Shown piece by piece: positions 7,539 through 15,845 of a stretch of 64,000 bases of DNA. This DNA comes from Streptomyces griseosporeus (GTDB lineage Bacteria; Actinomycetota; Actinomycetes; Streptomycetales; Streptomycetaceae): assembly GCF_014656055.1 (NCBI RefSeq), contig NZ_BNBR01000002.1, positions 995,164-1,059,163 on the forward strand. Reading direction: 5' to 3'. The position numbers were made by a program, and so were the translations under genes. A model generated the notes under the pieces. The model ran no database searches. It was not told the origin of the DNA and saw only the letters and a program-made list of their open reading frames with translations. Numbering within the stretch: the stretch's first letter is position 1; each line of letters starts with the position of its first letter.

Positions 7539-9146
7539 TCAGCAGCCGCTGCGGTCCTCGGTCAGCACCCCCTGCACCGTGGTGAGCGCACGGTCGTAGC
7601 AGCCGCGGGAGCCGTACAGCCGGTAGCGCTCGTGCGTCGTGCCGACCGCGTGACGCTGGTCCCGCGGCACGTTCACGGTGTATGCGGCGTCCCCCGTGTA
7701 GGTGTCGTCCAGCCGGGACCATCCCGTACGGCGGCCGCCGCGTGTCTCGGTGACGGCGGCCCGGTCGCCCAGGGTCAGGACGGTGCGCAGCCGGTCGTCC
7801 GCGCCGAGGGTCGTCGTGCCGTTCATGGTGTACGTGCGGTGGGTGCGGGTGGTCCGGGCCGGTCCGGCACCGTCGACGGTGACCGACTCGTCGTCCGTCC
7901 ACACCGCGTCCAGCCCGTCGACGCTCTCGCCATCGGTCCAGCGGTGCGTGGAGGTGTGGGCCAGGCTGCGGGTCACGGTGGTGGTGACCCGGCCGTGCGA
8001 GGTGTCGACGTACCCGGCGACGGTGAGCCGGTGAGCGCCCTCGGTGCGCAGCCGGTGCTCGGAACCGGGCGTGTAGACCGGGGAGTTGACCGGAGCGCCG
8101 GCCTGGTGGACGGTGAGCCCGCCGCCGACGTGGGCCTTCTGCGCGTCCTGCCAGACCAGCACGTTGACCGGGGTGCTCCATCCGGTCTGCCCGGCGGGCA
8201 CACCTACGACCGCCACCTCGACACGGTGCGGGCGGCCGTCGTTCAGGATGCCGGCGAAGGGCGTCAGGTCGTAGGTGATCGGTTGGATGTCGAAGGCGCG
8301 CGGCCCCGGAACGACGTACCAGAGGAAGGGGTTGGACCAGCCTCCCGTCCACACGGTCGGGAACGGCGCGGCGATTCCGGCCAGTTGTCCGTCCACGCTG
8401 ATCTGCACTTCGCGGTAGGGGCCACCGCTCGCCTTGCAGGAGTACGGCGCCGCGTCGGGAACGGTCAGATACCAGTACTCCTCGCAGCCGCCGCCCGATC
8501 CGGTGGCGTACACCTCGGCGACGATCCGCTCGCTGTTGCGGGGCGTGGTGAGCGTGGCGTCGGTGCCGGTGCCGACGGTCAGGACACGGTCGGGGGTGGC
8601 CGCCGGTGCTCCCGTGTAGAAGGTGAGGGTGACCTTGACGTCGATGACGCCCGTGTAGGTGTCGTCGACGACCTTGCCGATGAGCATCTCGACGTCCTGG
8701 CGCCGACGGAAGGTGTCGCTGTAGCGCGTGACGTCCTTCTCGACGGACCAGGCGATGCCGTCGGGCGAGGGCTCGGGGGTCGAGGTGCGCAGGATCTCGA
8801 CGCCACCGACGTGCACGTATCCCAGGCGGTCGAACTGACGTCCCTTGACCTTGCCGTCGAGCCGCAGCACGACCTTGCTCCAGCGGTCTCCGCAGCCCTC
8901 GGGCGGGGCGTACGCCCCGCGGTACGGCGTGAAGTCGCGGAACTGCGCCTCGGCCAGGGTGACCTGGCAGGATCTGCTGTGCGGCCGGGTGACGGGCGGC
9001 GCGGCGGTGAGCGGGTCGTGCCAGTCACTGCCGAACTCGGCGGGCACGTCGGCGGATTCGGCCGCCGCCGGGGTCGCCGTGCCGAAGAGGGCGCCCGCCA
9101 GGAGGGTCGCTCCGGCGAGCATGGACATGATGATCCGACTTCTCAT
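7539..9146 (-). CDS. Secreted PNGase-A-like protein (peptide N-glycanase A family)
   Basis: Exported protein of 535 residues with a signal peptide ending near ATPAAAES. The blocks KVVLRLDGKVKGRQFDRLGY, VHVGGVEILRTSTPEPSPDG and SVEKDVTRYSDTF, then VEMLIGKVVDDTYTG, resemble the plant and fungal peptide-N4-(N-acetyl-glucosaminyl)asparagine amidase A family, which removes N-glycans from glycopeptides. Several cysteines suggest extracellular disulfides. I chose MRSRII over the upstream ATG at 9182 because the twelve extra residues are not signal-like. If active, it would let the organism strip glycans from plant or fungal glycoproteins. Family recognition is from memory of conserved blocks; catalytic residues cannot be verified by eye. 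Confidence 0.8.
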   Translation of the reverse strand: MRSRIIMSMLAGATLLAGALFGTATPAAAESADVPAEFGSDWHDPLTAAPPVTRPHSRSCQVTLAEAQFRDFTPYRGAYAPPEGCGDRWSKVVLRLDGKVKGRQFDRLGYVHVGGVEILRTSTPEPSPDGIAWSVEKDVTRYSDTFRRRQDVEMLIGKVVDDTYTGVIDVKVTLTFYTGAPAATPDRVLTVGTGTDATLTTPRNSERIVAEVYATGSGGGCEEYWYLTVPDAAPYSCKASGGPYREVQISVDGQLAGIAAPFPTVWTGGWSNPFLWYVVPGPRAFDIQPITYDLTPFAGILNDGRPHRVEVAVVGVPAGQTGWSTPVNVLVWQDAQKAHVGGGLTVHQAGAPVNSPVYTPGSEHRLRTEGAHRLTVAGYVDTSHGRVTTTVTRSLAHTSTHRWTDGESVDGLDAVWTDDESVTVDGAGPARTTRTHRTYTMNGTTTLGADDRLRTVLTLGDRAAVTETRGGRRTGWSRLDDTYTGDAAYTVNVPRDQRHAVGTTHERYRLYGSRGCYDRALTTVQGVLTEDRSGC

Positions 9147-9231
9147 GGCCGGTGTTCTACGGGGAGTCGGCCCCGCCCGCAATGAGGCCTCCGGCCGGCC
9201 GCCCCCGACCGGCCGTCCACCTCCGCCCGGT

Positions 9232-9981
9232 CTACGCCTGGAGGTCGGCCTTGTCCCCCATCACCACGACCGGGTGCTCGCCCGGGTCGAGGGTGCGCAG
9301 CAAATACTCCATGGCCGGCTTGGAGACGCTGACACAGGCCGAGGTGCCGCTGCCGTGGTCCATGTGGATCCAGATGCTGCCGCCTTTGGTCTGTCCCTGC
9401 GGGCGGGTCGGGTCGTTGGGCGGGGTGCCCTTGACGCGGTTGTAGTCGATGGCGATGACGTAGTCGAAGTCGTGCCAGTGCGTGTGCGCCCAGGACCGCG
9501 GGGCGGCGAAGGACCCCGACTCGGTGTACGGCAGTTTCGCCCCTGGGTCCTTGAGCACCCCGCCCGCGTCGCTCAGCGTGAACACGCCCACGGGGCTGCG
9601 GTTGTCGCCCTCGTGGTGGTCGAGCGCCCAGCCCTTCTTGCCGTTGTGGGCCGGCCAACTGCGCGTGCGCTCCCAGGCGGAGCCGTGCTTGGTGTAGAGC
9701 ACCAGCGTGGCGTCCGCGGAGTCCCTGCCCTCGCCGTAGACCGCCACGACCTGGCCGGAGTCGGCGGGGATGCGCCCCTGGAGGCGGTCGCCGACACCGG
9801 GGATCCGGGTCGGGTCCTCGCTCGCGTCGGCCCTGGGCCGCGGAGCCGGAGCGCCCGAGGCCGCTCCTCCGTCGCCGCCCTGGCCCTTCGTGTCCCCACC
9901 ACTGCACGCCGCCAGGGCGCCCATGAGCAACCCGCAGGCCGCCGCAGCGCCCATCGCGCGCCGTACACCGCCGTTTCGCAT
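9232..9981 (-). CDS. L,D-transpeptidase (YkuD) family lipoprotein
   Basis: Cell-surface lipoprotein (lipobox LAAC, Cys26) with a low-complexity Gly/Ala/Pro linker and a C-terminal YkuD-like domain. The catalytic region reads IHMDHGSGTSACVSVS, with His206 and Cys216 in the places of the usual HG...SHGC motif, although the residue before Cys is Ala instead of Gly. DNRSPVGVFTLSDAGG matches the family's conserved TPxGxF strand. L,D-transpeptidases make 3-3 peptidoglycan crosslinks or attach proteins to the wall. Start chosen at MRNGGVRRAM because the longer frame to 10128 is an untranslated proline-rich artefact. 249 residues. Confidence 0.82.
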   Translation of the reverse strand: MRNGGVRRAMGAAAACGLLMGALAACSGGDTKGQGGDGGAASGAPAPRPRADASEDPTRIPGVGDRLQGRIPADSGQVVAVYGEGRDSADATLVLYTKHGSAWERTRSWPAHNGKKGWALDHHEGDNRSPVGVFTLSDAGGVLKDPGAKLPYTESGSFAAPRSWAHTHWHDFDYVIAIDYNRVKGTPPNDPTRPQGQTKGGSIWIHMDHGSGTSACVSVSKPAMEYLLRTLDPGEHPVVVMGDKADLQA

Positions 9982-10239
9982 CGGTCCATGATGGCACCGG
10001 CGCGCAACCGCGACGGGGGCGGGGGCGGGGTCGGGTGCCGGGGCGTGCGCGGGGCCGACCGGGGGCGGGGCCGGCCGGGCGGTGCTCGCGGTGTGCGTCC
10101 GCGTGGAAAACCGTTTGATTTCGACCACGCACCGGCGTCAACCTTTCACGGTTTGTTGTCGCTTGCGGCCTCGTGCCGCCGCTGTCTGCTGCCCACCGCA
10201 CCTCCCGACCGAACCCCCGACACGAGTCACTGGGACGTC

Positions 10240-12069
10240 ATGCAGATCCAAGACCTTCCGTATCCCGACCCGGGTGTGCCCGACGCGCGCTCGGGGCCCC
10301 GATTCCTGTGGTGGCTCGGCCGGAACCAGCTGGGTGGCCAGCTCAAGGCGCTGGCCTGGGGACTGCTGCACTTCGTGGCGGTCGCCGCGCTGCCCTTCTG
10401 CGTCGGCTACGCCGTCCAGGCCGTCGTCGACCGCTCCGGCCAGCGGCTCGCCGTCGCCGGCGGACTGCTCGCCCTGTGCGGAACGGCGACCGCCCTCGGC
10501 GACACCTTCCTGCACCGGACCGCGGTCACCAACTGGATCACGGCGGCCGCCCGGGTCCAGCAACTCCTCGCCCGCAAGGCGGCCCGGCTGGGCTCCGCGC
10601 TGACCCGGCGGGTCGCGGCGGGCGAGGTGGTCGCCGTCTCCACCGGCGACGTCGAGAAGATCGGCTGGTTCGTCGAGGCGATCTCCCGGTTCACCGCCGC
10701 CGCGCTGACCGTCGTCGTGGTCTGCGTCGGCCTCGTCGTCTACCAGCCGGCGCTCGGCGTGGTCGTCGCCGTCGGCCTGCCCGTGGTGGCGCTCGCGGCG
10801 CTGCCGTTGCTGCCGCGCGCCACCCGACGCGCCGACGTACAACGCGAGAAGGCCGGCCGGGCCACCGAACTGGCCTCCGACACCGTGGCCGGACTGCGGG
10901 TGCTGCGCGGCATCGGCGGCGAGGAACTCTTCCTCGACCGGTACCGCCACGCCTCCCAGGAGGTCCGCCGGGCCGCCGTTCGCAGTGCCGGAATGTGGGC
11001 GCTGATCGCCGCGCTCCAGGTCCTGCTGCCGGGGCTGCTGCTCATCGCCGTGGTCTGGTACGGCGTCCATCTGGCCCGCGAGGGCCGGATCACCGTCGGC
11101 GAACTCGTCACCGTGTACAGCTCCGTCATGGTGCTGAACTACCCCCTGTGGCACTTCCAGGAGATCGCCATGGCGTACTCCTTCTCCCGCCCGTCGGCCA
11201 AGCGGGCCGCACGGGTGCTGTCGCTGGAACGGGCGACCGACCCGGCCGGGACGCCGGGCGAGGGCGCGGAGATCGGCGCGGTGCCGTCCGGTGACCTGTA
11301 CGACCCGGCCACCGGTCTGCTCGTGCCCGAGGGGTTGCTCACCGCGGTGGTGTGCGGTGACCCCGACGCGGCGGGGCGGCTCGCGGAACGGCTCGGCGGC
11401 CACGCCTCGGAAGGCGGCCCGTCGGTACTGCTCGGCGGTGTCGCCCTCGACGAACTCCCACTGGACGCCGCCCGGACGGCCGTCCTGGTGCAGGACAAGG
11501 ACCCGGTGCTGCTGTCCGGTTCGCTGCGTGACCTGCTGGACGTGCCCGCCTCGGGTGCCGTCGACGCGGCCGAGGCCCTGGCCGCGGCCCAGTGCGACGA
11601 CGTCCTGGAGACGCTCGTACAGGGCTCACTCGGTTCGGCGGACCCGCTGGACGCCCACATCACCGAGCGCGGGCGCTCCCTCTCCGGCGGCCAGCGCCAG
11701 CGCCTCGCGCTCGCCCGGTCGCTGCTGACCGACCCTGAGGTGCTCGTCCTCGACGAACCGACCTCGGCGGTCGACTCGCACACCGAGGCCCGCATCGCCG
11801 AGGGCCTGCGCCGGCTGCGGCACGGGCGGACCACCGTCGTGTTCACCTCCTCGCCGCTGCTGCTGGACCGCGCCGACCGCGTGGTCCTCGTCCACGAGGG
11901 CGAGGTCGCGGCGGTCGGCGTCCACCGGGAACTGCTCGACACCGAACCCCGGTACCGGGCGGTGGTGACCCGGGAGACGGACGCGGAACAGGCGCGGGAC
12001 GAGCTCGTCGGCCTCAAGGAGATCGGCGAACTGGCAGAGGAACTGGAAGAGATCGAGGAGACCGCATGA
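10240..12069 (+). CDS. ABC exporter subunit A with degenerate Walker A and H-loop
   Basis: Fused membrane-ATPase subunit of 609 residues; membrane segments span residues about 35-310. In the ATPase domain the P-loop is replaced by GDPDAAGRL (373-381), lacking the Lys-Ser/Thr that binds ATP phosphates, and the strand before it is shortened. The signature LSGGQ (481-485) and Walker B VLVLDEP with Glu506 are intact, but the H-loop reads FTSS, without His. It overlaps the next subunit by ATGA (12066-12069), so the two are made together and form a heterodimer in which this half supplies the signature motif. The tail is acidic. The start ATG 10240 was chosen because upstream frame content is antisense to the PNGase-like and L,D-transpeptidase genes. 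Confidence 0.9.
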   Translation: MQIQDLPYPDPGVPDARSGPRFLWWLGRNQLGGQLKALAWGLLHFVAVAALPFCVGYAVQAVVDRSGQRLAVAGGLLALCGTATALGDTFLHRTAVTNWITAAARVQQLLARKAARLGSALTRRVAAGEVVAVSTGDVEKIGWFVEAISRFTAAALTVVVVCVGLVVYQPALGVVVAVGLPVVALAALPLLPRATRRADVQREKAGRATELASDTVAGLRVLRGIGGEELFLDRYRHASQEVRRAAVRSAGMWALIAALQVLLPGLLLIAVVWYGVHLAREGRITVGELVTVYSSVMVLNYPLWHFQEIAMAYSFSRPSAKRAARVLSLERATDPAGTPGEGAEIGAVPSGDLYDPATGLLVPEGLLTAVVCGDPDAAGRLAERLGGHASEGGPSVLLGGVALDELPLDAARTAVLVQDKDPVLLSGSLRDLLDVPASGAVDAAEALAAAQCDDVLETLVQGSLGSADPLDAHITERGRSLSGGQRQRLALARSLLTDPEVLVLDEPTSAVDSHTEARIAEGLRRLRHGRTTVVFTSSPLLLDRADRVVLVHEGEVAAVGVHRELLDTEPRYRAVVTRETDAEQARDELVGLKEIGELAEELEEIEETA

Positions 12070-13847
12070 TCGGCGTGGCGCCACCGGCGTACGACCCGGC
12101 CGCCCCGACGGCGGCGAGCACGCTGCCCGTCGGCGCCCCGGCCACCGTACGCGCCTACGTGACCGAACTGCTCCGCCGGCACCGCCGTGCCTTCCTGCTG
12201 CTCCTGGCCGTCAACACGGTCGCCGTGGTCGCCTCGATGGTCGGCCCGTGGCTGCTGGGCGACCTCGTCGAGCGGGTGTCGGACAACGCCCGCGAGCTGC
12301 CGCTGGCCCGCACCGCCGCGCTGTTCGTCCTGGCCCTGGTCGTCCAGGCCGTCTTCGTGCGGCAGGTGCGGCTGCGCGGCGCGATGCTCGGCGAGCGGAT
12401 GCTGGCCGACCTGCGGGAGGACTTCCTCGTCCGGTCGGTCGGGCTGCCGCCGGGCGTCCTGGAACGGGCGGGCACGGGCGACCTGCTCTCGCGCATCACC
12501 ACGGACATCGACCGGCTGGCCAACGCGATGCGCGAGGCCGTGCCGCAGCTGACGATCGGCGTGCTGTGGACGCTGCTGCTGCTCGGCGGACTCGTCGTCA
12601 CCGCGCCGCCGCTTGCCCCGGCCGTACTGCTGGCGCTGCCCGTGCTGGTGATCGGCTACCGCTGGTACTTCCGCCGGGCGCCCTCCGCCTACCGCTCGGA
12701 GGCCGCGGGGTACGCCGCGGTCGCCGCCGCCCTCGCCGAGACTGTGGACGCCGGGCGCACCGTCGAGGCGCACCGCCTGGGCGACCGCCGTATCGAGCTG
12801 TCCGAGCGCCGGATCCGGCAGTGGACCGCGTGGGAGAGGTACACCCTCTGGCTGCGCTCGGTGCTCTTCCCGGTGATCAACGCCGTGCACGTGATCGTGC
12901 TCGGCTCGGTGCTGATGATCGGCGGGGTGTTCGTACTGCATGGCTGGATCGGCGTCGGCCAGCTGACGACGGCGGCGCTGATCGCCCAGATGCTGGTCGA
13001 CCCGGTCAACCTCATCCTGCGCTGGTACGACGAGCTGCAGGTCGCGCAGGTGTCGCTGGCCCGTCTGGTCGGGGTCCGCGACATCGAGCCGGACACCGGG
13101 GACGCCTCGCTGGCCCCGGCCGGGCGGGAGGTGCTGGCCGACCAGGTGCACTTCGGCTACCGCGAGGGCGTGGACGTCCTGCGCCAGGTCTCCCTGAAGG
13201 TCGCGCCCGGCACCCGGCTCGCCCTGGTCGGCCCGTCCGGTGCCGGCAAGTCCACGCTGGGCCGGCTGCTCGCCGGCATCTACGGGCCGCGCACCGGCCG
13301 GGTCACCCTCGGCGGCGCCGAGCTGTCCCGGATGCCCGCCGAGCAGGTGCGCTCCCATGTGGCCCTGGTCAACCAGGAGCACCACGTCTTCGTGGGCTCC
13401 CTGCGCGACAACCTGCTGCTGGCCCGCACCGACGCGGCGGACGCCGAGCTGTGGGCGGCCCTGGGCGCGGTCGACGCCGACGGCTGGGCGCGTGCGCTGG
13501 ACGGCGGCCTGGACACCGAGGTCGGCTCCGGCGGCCTCGCGCTGACCCCGGCGCAGGCCCAGCAGATCGCTCTCGCGCGGCTGGTGCTCGCCGACCCGCA
13601 CACGCTGGTGCTGGACGAGGCGACCTCGCTGCTCGACCCCCGCGCGGCACGCCACCTTGAGCGGTCCCTCTCCCGCGTCCTGGACGGCCGCACGGTCGTC
13701 GCCATCGCCCACCGGCTGCACACCGCCCATGACGCCGATGTCATCGCCGTCGTGGAGAACGGCCGGATCAGCGAGCTGGGCAGCCACGACGACCTGGTCG
13801 CCGCCGACGGCGCGTATGCGGCGCTGTGGCGCTCCTGGCACGGGTGA
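12066..13847 (+). CDS. ABC exporter subunit B with degenerate signature motif
   Basis: Partner half-transporter of 593 residues with six membrane segments (about 40-310) and an ATPase domain. Walker A GPSGAGKST (389-397), Q-loop NQE, Walker B TLVLDEATSLLD (Glu518) and H-loop IAHRLH (His549) are all present, but the signature LSGGQ is replaced by LTPAQ (493-497). Paired with subunit A, the heterodimer keeps one complete ATP site (Walker A from B, LSGGQ from A) and one site broken on both faces. This is the asymmetric arrangement known in heterodimeric exporters such as TM287/288 and TAP. Substrate unknown; no peptide precursor or synthase adjoins it. Confidence 0.92.
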   Translation: MIGVAPPAYDPAAPTAASTLPVGAPATVRAYVTELLRRHRRAFLLLLAVNTVAVVASMVGPWLLGDLVERVSDNARELPLARTAALFVLALVVQAVFVRQVRLRGAMLGERMLADLREDFLVRSVGLPPGVLERAGTGDLLSRITTDIDRLANAMREAVPQLTIGVLWTLLLLGGLVVTAPPLAPAVLLALPVLVIGYRWYFRRAPSAYRSEAAGYAAVAAALAETVDAGRTVEAHRLGDRRIELSERRIRQWTAWERYTLWLRSVLFPVINAVHVIVLGSVLMIGGVFVLHGWIGVGQLTTAALIAQMLVDPVNLILRWYDELQVAQVSLARLVGVRDIEPDTGDASLAPAGREVLADQVHFGYREGVDVLRQVSLKVAPGTRLALVGPSGAGKSTLGRLLAGIYGPRTGRVTLGGAELSRMPAEQVRSHVALVNQEHHVFVGSLRDNLLLARTDAADAELWAALGAVDADGWARALDGGLDTEVGSGGLALTPAQAQQIALARLVLADPHTLVLDEATSLLDPRAARHLERSLSRVLDGRTVVAIAHRLHTAHDADVIAVVENGRISELGSHDDLVAADGAYAALWRSWHG

Positions 13848-13911
13848 GCGCAGGGGCCGGCGCACGGGTGAGTGCACGGGTGGGCCGTGCTCGCCGGCCG
13901 GAGCGGCCCGG

Positions 13912-13940
13912 TGGCCCGGCGGGGCTCCGCGCCCCCGGCC
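13912..13940. terminator. Candidate terminator hairpin after the ABC operon
   Basis: GGGGC (13921-13925), loop TCCGC, GCCCC (13931-13935), flanked by further complementary CCGG/GGCC bases. It has no U-tract, as is common in Streptomyces. It lies about 70 bp past the stop of subunit B. Confidence 0.45.
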
Positions 13941-14117
13941 GGTCCCCGTGCCGTTGCGCGGTCCCGAACCGGGGTGGAAGTCTGGGGGAAGGCACCGGCT
14001 CGGGGAGCACCCGTGCACCGCGCGGTTCGGTGACAGGTGACGCCTGTGCCTCGTGCAGCGGCGGCCCGCCGCCGTCCGCGGTGACAACGGGCCCGTCCCC
14101 ACCCCCTGGAGGTACCC

Positions 14118-14594
14118 GTGAACAACGCCGACGGATCCGGATGGGGAGACGACGTCTACCAGCCCGACGCATCCGAGCAGAGGGAGGACACCGGGGTGCT
14201 CGACGCGGAGGACACCCTGGAGTACGACGGCGTCGACGATCCCCTGGACCGCGGCTGGTCCCCGCCCGAGCGCGCCCTGGCCGTGGAGCACATCGGTGTG
14301 ACGGCCGCGGAGCGGCTGCGGGGCGAGACGCTGGACCAGCGCCTGGCCGAGGAGACCCCCGACTCCCTCGGACCCGACGGCGACGGCATCGGCGACGCCC
14401 AGGACACCGACGGCGAGCCGCTGGACAACGAGGTCGGCGCCCTGCGCTCCGGCCGGCTGGTCGCCCCCGACGAGGGCGCGCACGAGGACGAGGAGGCCGC
14501 CCTGGTCGCCCGGGACGTGGGCATCGACGGCGCCGCCGCCTCCGCCGAGGAGGCCGCGATGCACATCGTCGACGAGGACGCCCTCTCCGGCTGA
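14118..14594 (+). CDS. DUF5709 family protein
   Basis: Acidic soluble protein of 158 residues with no membrane segment. WGDDVYQPDASEQREDTGVL, LEYDGVDDPLDRGWSPPER and LDQRLAEETPDSLG are the conserved blocks of DUF5709, common in Streptomyces and of unknown function. The C-terminus LVAPDEGAHEDEEAALVARDVG is the other conserved part. GTG start at 14118 preceded by GGAGG. The next gene, zinc-free L31, follows after 48 bp on the same strand, so the two may share a transcript. Confidence 0.85.
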   Translation: MNNADGSGWGDDVYQPDASEQREDTGVLDAEDTLEYDGVDDPLDRGWSPPERALAVEHIGVTAAERLRGETLDQRLAEETPDSLGPDGDGIGDAQDTDGEPLDNEVGALRSGRLVAPDEGAHEDEEAALVARDVGIDGAAASAEEAAMHIVDEDALSG

Positions 14595-14642
14595 CGCCGG
14601 ACCCGTCGCCCGCCTGTCCCCCGCCCCGCGCAAGGAGCCCTC

Positions 14643-14915
14643 ATGCAGCAGGACAAGCACCCCGACTACCACCCGGTCGTCTTCCGCGACCGCGCCGCCG
14701 GCTACGCCTTCCTCACCCGCTCCACCGCCGACAGCAGCGAGACCATCGAGTGGGACGACGGCGAGACCTACCCGGTCGTCGACGTGGAGATCTCCTCCGA
14801 GAGCCACCCCTTCTACACCGGCAAGGCGCGCACCGTGGACACCGAGGGCCGCATCGCCCGGTTCGAGCGGCGCTACGGCGGGGAGCAGGGACAGGGCGGC
14901 GCTGCTCAGATGTAG
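14643..14915 (+). CDS. rpmE2: Ribosomal protein L31 type B (zinc-independent)
   Basis: 90 residues beginning [20 protein letters not shown], with [20 protein letters not shown], the type B (C-minus) L31 signature. It contains no cysteine, so it cannot hold the zinc of ordinary L31. Such paralogues replace L31 on the ribosome under zinc limitation, and in actinobacteria are often Zur-repressed. I see no Zur-like palindrome in the 48 bp upstream, so regulation here may differ or come from the DUF5709 promoter. RBS AAGGAG. Its end overlaps by 10 bp the convergent YdjM-like gene. Confidence 0.95.
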   Translation: MQQDKHPDYHPVVFRDRAAGYAFLTRSTADSSETIEWDDGETYPVVDVEISSESHPFYTGKARTVDTEGRIARFERRYGGEQGQGGAAQM

Positions 14916-15700
14916 CCGAGCGCCGCCGCTCCGCCGAACCCGCCGAGCAGCATGAACGCCGGCATGAGCACCTTCAGCTCGACCCAGCTGCCGGCCCGGA
15001 ACCGCATCGCCTTCGGCGGGCCCAGCGGGTACCAGCGCTTGCGGCCCAGCGGGATCGGCCACAGGATCGGGCAGCCGGAGACGGTCAGCGCGTCCCCGAT
15101 GTCGTGCACCAGCGCCCCCAGCACGATCGGCAGGCCCAGCCACAGGTACTCCTGGCCGGGGTCGGTGAACAGCCAGTCCGCGCCGTTGCCCGGCTTGTCC
15201 AGCACCCCCGCGAGGATCCAGGCACTCGTCGCGGCCAGCAGCCACACCAGGACATCGCTGCTGGAGCCGCGAGCCGCACGCCACAGCAGGCCTTCGATCG
15301 CCAGCACCATGTGCACGAACAGGATCGCCAGCACGGCCCAGCGGCCCCCGGTGATCGCCAGCGCCGAGGTGCCCGCCCCGATCAGCACCGCCCACAGCCA
15401 GGTGTGGGTCAGCGTGCGGTGCCCGCCGGAGCGGCGTGCGTCGCCCTGCTTCCGCGTCGCCTTGTAGACCGCGTACGACAGCTTGTCGACGATCTCGCAC
15501 AGCCACCGTGACAGGGGGCCGAAGGCCCGGGAGATGGTGGCCGCCTTGTGGTCGAGATCGGGGGCGAGCGCGGCGCCGGCGCAGATCAGCGCGCCCGTCA
15601 GCAGCACCGGCCAGGGCATCGGGTGACCGGCCGCGGCGGCCGCGGCGCCGACGCCCAGCCAGGCCGCGGCCCCCGACAGTGAGTGTGCTGGTCCCATCAT
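14906..15700 (-). CDS. YdjM-like membrane-bound metal-dependent hydrolase
   Basis: Integral membrane protein of about 264 residues with several helices. Metal-ligand motifs typical of the YdjM/LexA-binding inner-membrane family are visible: GPAHS at the start, [14 protein letters not shown] and LVHDIGD. The family contains putative membrane hydrolases, some linked to SOS response, with no established substrate. I start at the tandem ATGs at 15700/15697, since the longer frame to 15856 would run into the helicase promoter and has no homology-like content. It overlaps the L31 gene tail to tail and is divergent from the helicase gene. Confidence 0.85.
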   Translation of the reverse strand: MMGPAHSLSGAAAWLGVGAAAAAAGHPMPWPVLLTGALICAGAALAPDLDHKAATISRAFGPLSRWLCEIVDKLSYAVYKATRKQGDARRSGGHRTLTHTWLWAVLIGAGTSALAITGGRWAVLAILFVHMVLAIEGLLWRAARGSSSDVLVWLLAATSAWILAGVLDKPGNGADWLFTDPGQEYLWLGLPIVLGALVHDIGDALTVSGCPILWPIPLGRKRWYPLGPPKAMRFRAGSWVELKVLMPAFMLLGGFGGAAALGYI

Positions 15701-15845
15701 GGCCGTCGCCCGCCCTGTTCCTCGTGTGCCGCTGTCCAGTTGACGTGGTGCGTTGACGCTCCGTCGGCGACACAGCGTAGCGGCCATGATCTTCGCCCGG
15801 GCATCCGATTCCCGCATCGGGCCGGCGGGCAGGCAAGATGGGGTC

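Noticed and set aside
10108..10154. AAACCGT ... ACGGTTT inverted repeat before ABC subunit A
   Set aside because: 7-bp arms separated by 33 bp, no regulator gene adjacent; could be chance.
8845..10239. N-terminal extension of ABC subunit A
   Set aside because: The frame stays open but lies antisense to the PNGase-like and L,D-transpeptidase genes; the natural start is ATG 10240.
13838..13882. Three copies of GCACGGGTG at the end of the ABC operon
   Set aside because: Short, GC-rich and partly within coding sequence; no consistent spacing.
14595..14642. Zur box upstream of L31
   Set aside because: No AT-rich inverted repeat of the Zur type is present in this gap.
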